A stretch of DNA of 64,000 nucleotides from Streptomyces sp. man185. GTDB taxonomy: Bacteria; Actinomycetota; Actinomycetes; Streptomycetales; Streptomycetaceae. The notes beneath the pieces are model-generated. The model saw nothing but the letters and a program-made list of their open reading frames with translations. It did not search any database and was not told the origin of the DNA. The stretch lies in the NCBI GenBank assembly GCA_002551355.1, contig NTHE01000042.1, positions 1 to 64,000 of the forward strand, written 5' to 3'. Both the position numbers and the translations under genes were made by a program. This document shows positions 1 to 8,437 of this stretch, one piece after another (the stretch's first letter is position 1; the number at the start of each line of letters is the position of its first letter).

Positions 1-488
1 CTGCGCGAGCACGAACCCGACTTCGTCCTGCTCGACGGCACCCTCGCCGAATGCGACAGGGTCGGCGACGGCCGGGCCGACTACTCCCACAAACACCGGT
101 GCCATGGTGTGAACGTGCAGGACGTCACCGACCCCGGCGGCCGGCTGCTGTGGCTCTCGCCCGCCCTGCCGGGCCGCGCCCATGACCTGACCGCGGCCCG
201 CACCCACCGGATCATCCGGATCTGCGAGCGCCAGGGCGTTCCCATCCTGGCCGATCTCGCCTACCAGGGCGCCGGCCCGTCGCTGACCACCGGCATCAAA
301 GCAGGCCCCTGCAGGAACTCACTCCCACCGAAATGACCCTCAATCAAGCACTGGCCGCAGCGCGAGCGCCTGTCGAACGCGGCGTCGCTCGGCTGAAGTC
401 CTGGCGAATCTTCCGCAGGTCCCGATGCAGCCCCAACCGCATGACGTCCATCGCCAAGGCCATCCTCACACTGGAGCGGCAACGCTGA
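1..488 (+). pseudogene. IS5-type (DDE_Tnp_4) transposase remnant, 5'-truncated by the window edge and frameshifted
   Basis: This is the C-terminal part of an IS5-superfamily transposase. Frame 1 runs open from base 1 and reads FVLLDGTLAECDRV, then a region ending ILADLAYQGAG, typical of the second half of the DDE domain. After the GIK codons near 298-300 the frame is lost; the conserved end (LTPTEMTLNQALAAARAPVE, then RGVARLKSWRIFRR and a stop at 486-488) continues in frame 3. One missing base around 301 explains this. The catalytic E-region and the RLKSWRI motif are therefore out of frame, so no functional transposase is expected. The upstream part lies outside the window, so the left inverted repeat cannot be seen. 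The family call is firm; the exact element is not named. Confidence 0.8.
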
Positions 489-1003
489 AGAAGCTCAGTG
501 AACGGGGCTATCCAGGACGGCTGCGATGCCGTAAGCACACCAGTCACAACTGGATCATCCCAGTTGCCGCTGCCGCCCCATGCCCTCGATTCTGCGTGAG
601 GGGGTTCGTCCTCTCCGAGATGCGAGGACCTCGGCACCGAACGCCTGGCGCACCGATGAGTTTCCTGCACTGCGGGGGTCCTATTGGCAGCAACGCCACC
701 ACAGCAGTACGGCCCCTACGTGAACTGGAGAGACAAACATGGCAACAGCGCGAGAGCAGTCAACCTCGTCGTCTACGCCAGCCTCGACAGGGGACGCAGC
801 CGTAAAGGATGAAGCGCGCATCCCTGAGCGCCGGAGGTCAACTTCCCGGTGCCAGCGCAGCGTGGAGCCGTCCTGCCAGTTCAGGACAGGTGCCGGATCG
901 ACAGGGCCGCTCTCATGAGGGTGCACGGCCCGACCCTACCGAGCCGCACCCGCAGAAACCCTCGGTATACGACCAGCCCCTCGCACATCTGACCCACGAC
1001 GCC
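489..1003. other. gene-poor decayed stretch
   Basis: About 500 bases between the transposase relic and the helical-repeat relic. The only candidate is a short frame at 739-918 (about 59 codons, starting MATAREQSTSSS) preceded by GGAGAG, but its composition is low-complexity and it matches nothing I recognise. I see no RNA gene, repeat or clear promoter. Confidence 0.4.
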
Positions 1004-1775
1004 TCAACGCCCCCTCACGAAGTGCGGCTGGAGTATTAGAGGGCCCACTGTCAAAATGTGATCGCCCTTGGTAGCGATCTTCTCCAGCTTCTCAGCCCGG
1101 CCCGCGCGTTGGAAATGCTGGGCAGCCAGATCCAGTTCGCCACTGTCGCGATAGAGGTCCCCGTGGAACGTGAGGGACTCGGACTCGCTTGCCCAATTGC
1201 CCGTAACCACTGTGCCGGTGAGCCCGGGCGGACAGAGCGGCTTCGACAGGCTTGCCTGCGACCACAGCCGACAGGGCCTGCTCCCTCGGAGAACGGACCC
1301 GGCTAAGAAGCCGGCCGCGGCCGGTGGTCGCAGAGCTTGAGCCAGCCTATGTTCGTCGTCGATGTCCGTTGTAAGCGGACCGTACTGGACGTTCACGGCC
1401 CGTACGGCATACAGCCAGTCGGCGGCGTCCTCGGGGAGTCCAGCGTTGATGGACTCGTGCACCGCGTCTCGCCAGCACTCCACTGCCGATTCGGCGCGCC
1501 CTTCAAGAGCGCAACGGCGTGCCTCTCGTGCAATAATCAACACCGCGTGAAAACACGGGACTTGGTGGTACCGGGCCAGCTTCCTGAACGCAATGCGCTC
1601 AGCATCGTCGTACTCGGCGCGCACCAGACGCAGGCGCATGACGGCATCCTCGTGAAGCGTCTGCCAACAGGCCGCGCTGTGCGGGGCGATCGCTGCAAGC
1701 TAAGACGTACCCGCCGCAGGATCCGCCGAGGCCGCGCCGCGTCCCGAGCGGCGGCCAGCACACGCTTCGATTGTC
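1004..1775 (-). pseudogene. relic of a large helical-repeat (TPR-like) protein
   Basis: The minus strand carries recognisable coding sequence broken by frameshifts. Best preserved is the run HEDAVMRLRLVRAEYDDAE followed by RIAFRKLARYHQVPCFHAVL and a repeat-like segment ending DWLYAVRAVNVQYGPLTTDI. Around 1190-1310 the conserved segment RSPREQALSAVVAGKPVEAA appears in a neighbouring frame, after which the original frame resumes (TVVTGNWASESESLTFHGDL), so two shifts compensate. Upstream, LAAARDAAR is in another frame and a TAG interrupts the main frame near 1697. The pattern of short alanine-rich helices resembles the C-terminal half of long tetratricopeptide-like proteins of streptomycetes whose function I do not know. 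It is treated as a pseudogene because no continuous frame spans it. Confidence 0.6.
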
Positions 1776-1830
1776 AGTGGGTCGTGTGAGGCTGTCCGAG
1801 ACCCACCGTACGAATCTCCGGAGTTCAGGT

Positions 1831-2388
1831 ATGACGACCCCTTCGCCCATGACGGTCGCGGAATGGCGCGCGTTCCTCAGCGACTACAACGTCAGGCACA
1901 TCAGCTCGGACGAGGTCCGTGAGGCCATCGAAGAGCATCGGCAGGTCATCAGCAAGGAGCGGCTGGAGGCCGGGTGGGCCGGTGCCGAACCGGCGGGCGA
2001 GCAAGCGATCGTGGCCGCCGAGGAGCGGCTCGGGGTGAGGTTTCCTCCCTCGTACCGAAACTTCCTCCAGGTCAGCGACGGCTGGGAAGACATCGGGTTT
2101 GTCAACCTGTTCCAGGTCGGCGCAATCGGCTGGTTTGCCGACCTCGACGCCGAGCTCTTCGAAGCGTGGTCGGACCTCGACAGCTTCGAGGAGCAGCTCA
2201 CCGTACTCAGGCGATGCCTGCTGGTCGGCGACGACGACGGCGGTAGCGGCTGCTACTGGCTGCTGCACGCCGACAGCATCGGGGATAACGGCGAGTGGAC
2301 CGCGTATGTGTGGTGGCCCGGCGACGGTGACGACCCCCAGCCTCACCACGACTTCGCCGCCATGGTGCGGGAAGCAGCGCGCCCATAG
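1831..2388 (+). CDS. SMI1/KNR4 family protein, C-terminus set by an IS insertion
   Basis: A 185-residue protein with the SMI1/KNR4 fold signature: EERLGVRFPPSYRNFLQVSD, then GWEDIGFVNLFQVG and a C-terminal GDNGEWTAYVWWPGDGDD segment. This superfamily includes many immunity proteins of contact-dependent toxins and other cytoplasmic proteins of unknown role; no toxin partner is visible here. The ATG at 1831 is chosen because GGAG lies about 8 bases upstream and the family N-terminus starts there; an in-frame upstream codon at 1771 has no such support. The stop codon TAG at 2386-2388 consists of the TA target dinucleotide plus the first base of the IS630-type end that begins at 2388, so the native C-terminus may have been slightly longer. 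Confidence 0.75.
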   Translation: MTTPSPMTVAEWRAFLSDYNVRHISSDEVREAIEEHRQVISKERLEAGWAGAEPAGEQAIVAAEERLGVRFPPSYRNFLQVSDGWEDIGFVNLFQVGAIGWFADLDAELFEAWSDLDSFEEQLTVLRRCLLVGDDDGGSGCYWLLHADSIGDNGEWTAYVWWPGDGDDPQPHHDFAAMVREAARP

Positions 2389-2565
2389 TGACCTGAGTCA
2401 GAGATTCGGTGGCAGTAGGCGGCGACTTTGTCGGGGATTTCGTCGGCCGTCTTGGTCCAGATGAAGGGCCTGGGTTGGTCGTTCCAGTCGGCCAGCCAGG
2501 CCCGGACGTCGCGTTCGAGGGCCCTGGACGGAGCGGTGTACTCCGCGCTTGAGTTTCTTCTGTGT
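2388..2565 (-). mobile_element. inverted 3'-end fragment of an IS630-type element
   Basis: These 178 bases are the reverse complement of the right end of the element at 2915-4038, starting with the same terminal sequence GTGACCTGAGTCAGAG and ending in the transposase codons around CACACAGAAG. Differences from the full copy are few (for example CAGGGCCCT against CAGGGCTCT, and a Trp codon where the full copy has Cys), so it is a related rather than identical copy. It encodes only about the last 55 codons of the transposase and is defective. It carries the same extra base relative to the expected frame as the full copy. Confidence 0.8.
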
Positions 2566-2914
2566 GACCCGGCGGACTGTCAGTGCCCGCGCATAGCCTG
2601 CCGACATGCCCTCGAATACTGGTGAGCTCCGCCACGTCGTGCTCGGCTCGATCTTCAAGCCCGAGGTTCCACTGGGGTCGGCCCGAAGCACCCCCCATCA
2701 CCGTCGCTCTGTTCACGGACAGCCCGATCCTGCCGCTCGGTGCGGCAGTAAACGACGTGGACTCTCTCACCATCTGGCTCGACAGGGGCCCCGAGGACGA
2801 GGCTGACATCAAGTCCGAGCAGGGGGCCTTCAACATCCATGATCGTCACGTACTGAGTATGACGGTCTGCTCCGCTCGGCCCTCCGGCCGCCGCCAATAG
2901 CGGGGCAGCCCCTA
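2566..2914 (+). pseudogene. unidentified coding relic between two IS630 copies
   Basis: A plausible start at 2606 reads MPSNTGELRHVVLGSIFKPE; a shift near 2680 moves into a frame reading PEAPPITVALFTDSPILPLG and then WLDRGPEDEADIKSEQ up to about 2850. Both halves have protein-like composition, unlike the arginine-rich shadow frames around them, which suggests a small gene broken by a frameshift. I do not recognise the family and give no function. Confidence 0.3.
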
Positions 2915-4038
2915 GTGACCTGAGTCAGAGGTTTGGCGCCAGTTGGTTAGGAGTCGTCCGGGGCCGAAGATTCCGCCGTTGTCACTGACCGATGCTCAAC
3001 GGGCCGTGCTGGAGGGCTGGGTGCGTCGGCGGACGACCGCGCAGGCGCTGGCTCAGCGGTCACGGATCGTGCTGGAGTGCGCGGACGGCCACTCGATCAT
3101 GGAGGTGTCCCGTCGGCTGCGGGTTGCGCCGGACACCGTCCGCACCTGGCGGCGGCGCTTCCTGGAGAACGGCTTGGACGGCTTGTGCGACGAGCCCAGG
3201 CCGGGTGTTCCGCGGAAGATTACCGACGCGGATGTGGAACGAGTGATCGTCAGAACGCTCGAGGAGACACCGAAAGACGCGACGCACTGGTCGACGCGCT
3301 CGGTGGCAGCCGCGACGGGCATGTCGCAGTCGACGGTGTCCAGGATCTGGCGGGCGTTCGCTCTGGCCCCGCACCGCTCACAGACCTTCAAGCTCTCCAC
3401 CGATCCGTTCGTCATCGACAAGGTCCGCGATGTCGTCGGCCTCTGTCTCGACCCGCCGGAGAAGGCTCTGGTTCTCTGCGTGGACGGGAAGTCGCAGATC
3501 CAGGCCCTGGACCGGTCCCAGCCGGTCCTGCCGATGATGCCCGGGGTTCCCGAGCGCCGAAGCCACGACTACATCCGCGCCGGCACCACCACTCTCTTCG
3601 CCGCCCTGGAAGTCGCGACGGGCAAGGTGATCGGATTGCTCCACCGCCGCCACCGGGCCGTCGAGTTCAAGAAGTTCCTGGCCAAGCCCGACAGGGAAAT
3701 CCCGACCGGCCTTCAGGTCCACCTGATCCTCGACAACTACGCGACGCACAAGACGCCCGAGATCAAGAAGTGGCTGCCGGCACACCCGCGCTTCCACCTG
3801 CACTTCACACCTACCAGCGCGTCGTGGCTGAACCTGGTCGAGCGGTGGTTCGCCGAACTCACACAGAAGAAACTCAAGCGCGGCGTACACCGCTCCGTCC
3901 AGGGCTCTCGAACGCGACGTCCGGGCCTGCCTGGCCGACTGGAACGACCAACCCAAGCCCTTCATCTGGACCAAGACGGCCGACGAAATCCCCGACAAAG
4001 TCGCCGCCTACTGCCACCGAATCTCTGACTCAGGTCAC
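2915..4038 (+). mobile_element. IS630-family insertion sequence, near-complete
   Basis: A 1.12-kb element with terminal inverted repeats: the left end GTGACCTGAGTCAGAG at 2915 is mirrored exactly by CTCTGACTCAGGTCAC ending at 4038, and matching continues imperfectly inward. The left flank is TA, the target of this family, but the right flank is CG rather than TA, so the expected TA duplication is missing and the element has probably recombined after insertion. It carries one transposase gene. Together with the inverted fragment at 2388-2565 it forms two roughly 177-base inverted arms separated by about 1.3 kb. Confidence 0.8.
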
Positions 4039-4059
4039 CGGGAAGACGGGTCGGGCTGA
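2943..4059 (+). CDS. IS630-family transposase, needs a +1 frameshift near 3903 for the native C-terminus
   Basis: The TTG at 2943 opens a frame with an N-terminal helix-turn-helix region (residues about 15-135, containing RRLRVAPDTVRTWRRRFLEN) and an RNase H-like catalytic domain. The DDE triad is visible: D181 in VDGKSQIQ, D264 in LILDNYATHK and E300 in SWLNLVERWF, with the 35-residue D-E spacing of this family. After Q320 the frame becomes arginine-rich and stops at 4028. Shifting by +1 at 3903-3904 restores the family ending (ALERDVRACLADWNDQPKPF, then IWTKTADEIPDKVAAYC) and reaches a stop at 4057-4059, just past the right inverted repeat. The inverted fragment has the same shift, so this is either an inherited lesion or programmed frameshifting. 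All catalytic residues precede it. Confidence 0.7.
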
Positions 4060-4904
4060 GCAGAGCGGCCACGCGCCAGCTCTTCGCCGATCGGACTGGC
4101 TGCGTTCGATCGCGGTGAAGCGGAGCAGCCTGACAGCGCAGATGGGCCGCAGCCTGCGGCTGACCGGGCTCAGTCAGAGAGCCTGTGTGGGGGAAGACGC
4201 AGCCGCACGCCTTCTGGCCGATCGTGACAGCGTGGAAGTTCTTCAGCCGGTGGGCTACCCGCTCCGGGATCCAAGCCCTGGCGATTTCCTCTCTCGTAGC
4301 GCGTTGGATCGAGGCGTGCTGCGTGGAGATCTGTCGGGCAGCCCCTCGTCTGTGTGCCGGCTCACCGCCTCCAGGCCGTCGGTCGGGCGTCCGCTCCCTG
4401 CCGACCAAGATCCGGGCCATACGCGGACCAGCCGCCTGCATCTTGGCCGAATCGTAGCCGTTTCCGCTGGTCAGCAGCCATGCGAGGCGTCTACCACCAG
4501 CACTCGAAGAATCTGCGGGTGTCGTACTCGCCGAAGAAGCTGGGCTTCTTCTAGGCACAGCACAAAGGTGCCCGACCACGGGGTTTTCCTGGCAGGCGCC
4601 CTTTGCTACTGGTGGAGAACGCCCGCAAGGCCGGTCCGGCGCCGCCTGCTGCGGGGCAGGAGTGCGTCGACGAGGACGACGACGGCTGCCCGACCCGTCA
4701 GGACGTCCTGATCGCCGAGGCGGTCACCGTACCGACGGAGGGCCGGGCCCTCGGTGCGCGCTGAGGGCGCGCCTGCCGACCACGAGGGCAGCATGAATGC
4801 CGTCCCCGCGGTCCGCGACGTGCGCCTACCGCGCCGAGGGGTCCGCCACGAAGCTCCGCCGAGACCTGAATGCGGACGAACCGGAGCGCGGAGGACAGGG
4901 CCGG
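4060..4904. other. 845 bases without a convincing gene
   Basis: Long open frames exist on both strands here but have shadow-like arginine/proline-rich translations. Two short runs look more protein-like: on the plus strand about 4606-4764 a frame ending in a natural stop (VENARKAGPAPPAAGQECVD, then VLIAEAVTVPTEGRALGAR), and on the minus strand about 4200-4300 a run reading IPERVAHRLKNFHAVTIGQK that is reminiscent of IS5 transposase ends. Neither has a credible start or length. The stretch is most likely decayed insertion-sequence and flanking DNA. Confidence 0.4.
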
Positions 4905-5060
4905 TCACCAGTAGTGTCGTCGTCCTCCTACCGCGTGCCCCAGAGCTCCGAGAACCCAGAGCACCGCGCCGATGGCCACCAGGATGATTCCGATGGTCCA
5001 CAGAATGCCAATACCGGCGATCAAGCCGATGATGAGAAGAATGAGGCCGAGGATGATCAT
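4905..5060 (-). CDS. small membrane protein, DUF6131-like
   Basis: A 51-residue peptide starting MIILGLILLIIGLIAGIGIL, with two closely spaced hydrophobic helices, the sequence LWTIGIILVAIGAVLWVLGA, and the ending GHAVGGRRHYW. The glycine-rich hairpin and the GRRHYW tail match the DUF6131 family, common as single genes in Streptomyces and of unknown function. GGAGG lies seven bases before the ATG at 5060, which decides this start over an in-frame codon 60 bases upstream. It is a standalone gene read away from the truncated SDR gene. Confidence in the gene is high because of its size, site and tail. Confidence 0.8.
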   Translation of the reverse strand: MIILGLILLIIGLIAGIGILWTIGIILVAIGAVLWVLGALGHAVGGRRHYW

Positions 5061-5098
5061 GGTGCCTCCGATCCTGCGCACCCCCGTCTCCAGTCTGA

Positions 5099-5860
5099 CG
5101 CCGTAGCGACCGGCCCACAACAGGGGCGGTTCGATCCGGCCTCGATCTTGTCATCGCCAACGCGGGGGTCATCCAGGTCGCGCCCGTCGAGGCGGTAGGA
5201 GCCCCGGAGTTCGAAGACGCCATGGACACCATGTTCTACGGTGCTCTGCACACCTCTCTGGAAGCGCTGCCCTACCTCAAGGACACCCGCGGCCGCCTCG
5301 GCCTCATCGGGTCGGTCGGCGGCCTGCTCGGCGTTCCGCACCTGCTGCCCTACTCGTGCGCCAAGGCCGCGGTCGGGGCACTCGCCGAGGGGCTGCACGC
5401 CGAGGCGGCGGCCTCCGGCGTCAGCGTCACCGCCGTCCACCCGGGACTGATGCGGACCGGATCACACCGGCAGGCCGAGTTCGGCGGCAACACGGATGCC
5501 GAGTTCGGCTGGTTCAGCACCGCGGCGGGCACCCCACTGCTCTCGATGGACGCCCAGCGGGCCGCCCGCAAGATCGTGGACGCGGTCATCCAGCGACGCT
5601 CCCGGCTCGTGCTCACCGCGCCCGCCAAGGCAGCCCAGCTCGCGCACGGCGTGGCACCCGGCCTGACGACCCGGCTCAGCGGCGCCGCCGCCCGGCTCCT
5701 GCCGTCCGCACCGAGCCAGGGCCCCCTGCGCCAGGGCGCCGAGGCCCGGGAACCCCGCAACCCGATCGCGAAGCTCGTCCGGGCCCGGGGCAGCACGCGC
5801 AACGACCGCGCGATCGCCAAGGCCAATCAACGCGAACCCGGCCCGCGCACCAGCTCATAG
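5099..5860 (+). pseudogene. 5'-truncated short-chain dehydrogenase/reductase
   Basis: The frame contains the middle and C-terminal parts of a classical SDR: LVIANAGVIQ (the NAG motif), the catalytic serine region GLIGSVGGLLG, the YSCAK catalytic Tyr-Lys pair, and the PGLMRTGS segment after the active site. The Rossmann N-terminus with the TGxxxGxG cofactor motif is absent; the frame is closed by a stop at 5096-5098, immediately beside the promoter side of the DUF6131-like gene. About 75 N-terminal residues appear to have been deleted. An internal ATG at 5222 could start a shorter product, but that would lack the cofactor site. The C-terminus looks intact, with the basic tail seen in long SDRs acting on lipids. 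Read as a deletion remnant. Confidence 0.7.
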
Positions 5861-6045
5861 GCCGGCGCGGCCGCCTGCCGCCGTCGGCGCGCGACCCCTG
5901 TTTCGGAACCGCGCTCGCGGGAACCCGGCTCGCCGTCCCGATCCGATCACCGGCGACCGGGCGGACGGACTGGGGGACCCGCACTGGGCTGACCGGACAG
6001 TTTCCGCCGCTCTCGGCACCCACCCACGAGGCTCAGGAGGAGCGA

Positions 6046-7056
6046 GTGACGACCGACCGGCCCCAGCAGGGGATTCTTCCGCTTTCACCGCGGAGCCCGG
6101 AGTTCCGCGCGGGTGAACTGTTCGCGGACTTCGTCGCGGAGGAAGCCGCGAAAGTCCCGTTGCCCGGCCGGGCGACCGCCCGCCGTTTCGCAGCCCTGGC
6201 CGGGCTGGGCCGCAGGGACCTGTCGCTGGCCCGGCTCGCCGAGGGCCACCTCGACGCGGCGGCGATCCTGCACGAGATGGAGCGCACGCTGCCCGCCCCG
6301 ATGGAGCGGTGGGGAGTGTGGGCGGCGCGCCCGCCGGGTCCCTGCGTCACGGCCCGGCCGACAGAACATGGGTGGCGGCTGACCGGCCTCAAGCCGTACT
6401 GCTCCGGAGCCCGTTCCTGCTCCCACGCCCTGGTGACCGCCGACGCCGAGGACGGCTACCGACTCTTCGCGGTGGCGCTCGACCACTCCGGGGTCCACCC
6501 GGTGGCCGGGACGTGGCCCGCAGTCGGCATGCAGGGCAGTGACACTCTGGACGTGGCCTTCGACGATGTGCCCGCGCGAGCCGTCGGCGACCCGGAGGAC
6601 TATCTGCGGCGGCCCGGCTTCCTGCACGGCGGGATCGGGGTCGCGGCGTGCTGGCTCGGCGGCGCGCAGGCCGTCGCCGCCGCCCTCTACGACCGCGCCG
6701 GGAACGGCCGGATCAACGACCACGCGGCGGCCCACCTGGGCGCGGTCGACCTGCTTCTGCACACCGCGGAGACGATGGTGCGCGGGGCCGGGGACGCCAT
6801 CGACGCCGATCCCCTCGACGAGCGCGGCGAGGCCGCGCTGCACGGGCTGCGGGTGCGGGCCCTGGTCGAGAAGGTGTGCACCGAGGTGATGGAGCACGTG
6901 GGCCGTGCCACGGGGGCGGGACCGCTGTGTCACGACGAACGGCACGCGCGCGCGGTCGCGGACCTGACGGTGTACGTGCGTCAGCACCATGCCGAGTCCA
7001 ATCTCGCGGAGCTCGGCCGGTTGGTGGCGCGCGACGCCGTGGAGGGAACGCCATGA
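6046..7056 (+). CDS. acyl-CoA dehydrogenase-like protein
   Basis: A 336-residue protein starting at GTG 6046 with AGGAGG five bases upstream. The segment GWRLTGLKPYCSGARSCSHA with downstream GMQGSDTLDVAFDDVPARAV matches the beta-domain of acyl-CoA dehydrogenases, where substrate and FAD stack, and the C-terminal half is helical. It is shorter than typical acyl-CoA dehydrogenases (about 380 residues) and I do not see the usual catalytic glutamate context, so chemistry is uncertain. Its stop overlaps the next start (ATGA at 7053-7056), as do the following two junctions, so the four genes are one translationally coupled operon. Such dehydrogenase-like proteins beside a PIG-L deacetylase and a NodS-like methyltransferase occur elsewhere in bacteria, but the product is unknown to me. 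Confidence 0.8.
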   Translation: MTTDRPQQGILPLSPRSPEFRAGELFADFVAEEAAKVPLPGRATARRFAALAGLGRRDLSLARLAEGHLDAAAILHEMERTLPAPMERWGVWAARPPGPCVTARPTEHGWRLTGLKPYCSGARSCSHALVTADAEDGYRLFAVALDHSGVHPVAGTWPAVGMQGSDTLDVAFDDVPARAVGDPEDYLRRPGFLHGGIGVAACWLGGAQAVAAALYDRAGNGRINDHAAAHLGAVDLLLHTAETMVRGAGDAIDADPLDERGEAALHGLRVRALVEKVCTEVMEHVGRATGAGPLCHDERHARAVADLTVYVRQHHAESNLAELGRLVARDAVEGTP

Positions 7057-7826
7057 GCGGGCTTGCGAGGGCGGCAAGGTCCCGGCAGGACGCCGCGGCG
7101 CTGATCGACGCGGACGGGACCGACGAGACGGACTGGCTGGCGGCGGGCCTGGAGAGGACGCTCCCGCCGCTGCGGGTTCCCGAGGGGCCGGTCGTGGTGG
7201 TGGCCGCGCATCCGGACGACGAGGTACTGGGCTGCGGCGGCACCGTTGCCACCCTCCTGGCGGCGGGCGTGTCGGTGCACACTGTCTGCCTGACCGCCGG
7301 TGAGGCCTCGCACGGCACCGATGACGCCGGGCAGATGGCCCTCCTCGCCGAGCGGCGGCGGGCGGAACTCGCCACGGCGCTGCGCGCACTCGGGCCGCTG
7401 CCGGACGCGGTGCACGCCGGACTGCCCGACACCGGCCTCGGCAGGCACGAGGAGGAGGCCCGCGCGGTCATCGCCGGGGTTGTGGCGCGTACCGGCGCCG
7501 CGCTGTGCCTGGCGCCGTGGGAGGGCGATCTGCACAGCGACCACGAGGCGGCCGGCCGCTCCGCACGGCGGGCGGGCAGCGACCACGGGATCGCCGTGTG
7601 GACGTATCCGGTGTGGATGTGGCACTGGGCCCGGCCCGGCGATCCGCGTGTGCCCTGGCACCGGGCGGGCGTGCTGCCGCTGACCGAGGACGCCCTCGAC
7701 CGCAAGAAGGCAGCGCTGGCCTGCTTCACCAGCCAGCTGGAAGTGCGCGGCCCCGAGCAGGCCCCGGTCCTGCCGCCGCAGGAGCTTGCCCACCACACGC
7801 GCGCGTTCGAGACGGTGATGCGATGA
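7053..7826 (+). CDS. PIG-L family deacetylase
   Basis: A 257-residue zinc-dependent N-deacetylase of the PIG-L/LmbE family. The metal motif AHPDDE is at residues 52-57 and the second metal/catalytic segment HSDHEAAGR lies about residue 160; a GLPDTGL loop between them is also typical. Family members remove acetyl groups from GlcNAc-containing substrates (GlcNAc-PI, mycothiol precursors, sugar moieties of antibiotics). It is coupled by a 4-base overlap to the dehydrogenase-like gene upstream and to the methyltransferase downstream. Together with the glycosyltransferase two genes on, this suggests making and deacetylating an N-acetylamino sugar conjugate. The 40-residue N-terminal extension before the core is not otherwise explained. 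Mycothiol MshB is unlikely given the neighbours. Confidence 0.88.
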   Translation: MSGLARAARSRQDAAALIDADGTDETDWLAAGLERTLPPLRVPEGPVVVVAAHPDDEVLGCGGTVATLLAAGVSVHTVCLTAGEASHGTDDAGQMALLAERRRAELATALRALGPLPDAVHAGLPDTGLGRHEEEARAVIAGVVARTGAALCLAPWEGDLHSDHEAAGRSARRAGSDHGIAVWTYPVWMWHWARPGDPRVPWHRAGVLPLTEDALDRKKAALACFTSQLEVRGPEQAPVLPPQELAHHTRAFETVMR

Positions 7827-8437
7827 ACACCCCCGTCAGCTACTTCGAGGGCCAGTACGCCCGAGGCGACGACCCCTGGCACCTCGCCGACCGGTGGTAC
7901 GACCGGCGCAAGTACGAGCTGACCGTCGCGGCGCTCCCCCGCCCCCGCTACCGCAGGGCGTTCGAACCCGGCTGCTCCATCGGCGTGCTCAGCGAACTCC
8001 TCGCCCCGCGCTGCGACGCCCTGCTCTGCGCCGACCGGGCTCGTGCGGCAGTCGGCACGGCCGCGCGCCGACTGGACGGCCTGCCCCAGGTGACGCTCCA
8101 GCACATGGCGGTCCCCGAGGAGTGGCCCGTCGGCTCCTTCGACCTGGTGGTCCTGTCGGAGCTGCTGTACTACTTCGACTCCGCCGCCCGTGCCCGGGTG
8201 CTGGGGCAGAGCGTCGACAGCCTGAGCGACGGCGGACACCTGATCACCGTTCACTGGAACCACCCGGTCGACGAGCACACCCGCACCGGCCGGGAGATCG
8301 CCGGAGAAGTCGACGCCCTGGTGGAACTGCGCCCACTGGCCCGGTACGACGACCCGGACTTCACCCTCACCGTCCACGAACGCGGCACGAGCCCCGGCGC
8401 TGCGCTGTCGCCCGCCCGGGCGGAGGGCCTGGCATGA
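7823..8437 (+). CDS. NodS-like SAM-dependent methyltransferase
   Basis: A 204-residue class I methyltransferase. The N-terminus SYFEGQYARGDDPWHLADRW is typical of the nodulation protein NodS/thiopurine-type group, followed by motif I FEPGCSIGVLSELLA, an acidic residue ending beta-2 (LLCADRA) and the motif IV/V region GSFDLVVLSELLYYFD. NodS N-methylates a deacetylated glucosamine end of the Nod factor; the same deacetylase-then-methyltransferase order here makes an analogous amine methylation a reasonable inference. Its start codon overlaps the deacetylase stop and its stop overlaps the glycosyltransferase start. Confidence 0.85.
   Translation: MNTPVSYFEGQYARGDDPWHLADRWYDRRKYELTVAALPRPRYRRAFEPGCSIGVLSELLAPRCDALLCADRARAAVGTAARRLDGLPQVTLQHMAVPEEWPVGSFDLVVLSELLYYFDSAARARVLGQSVDSLSDGGHLITVHWNHPVDEHTRTGREIAGEVDALVELRPLARYDDPDFTLTVHERGTSPGAALSPARAEGLA

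Noticed and set aside
3077..4711. Plus-strand frame of about 544 codons through the IS630 element
   Set aside because: It overlaps the transposase in a different frame for most of its length and its translation is Arg/Pro-rich. The IS end lies inside it, so it is not one gene.
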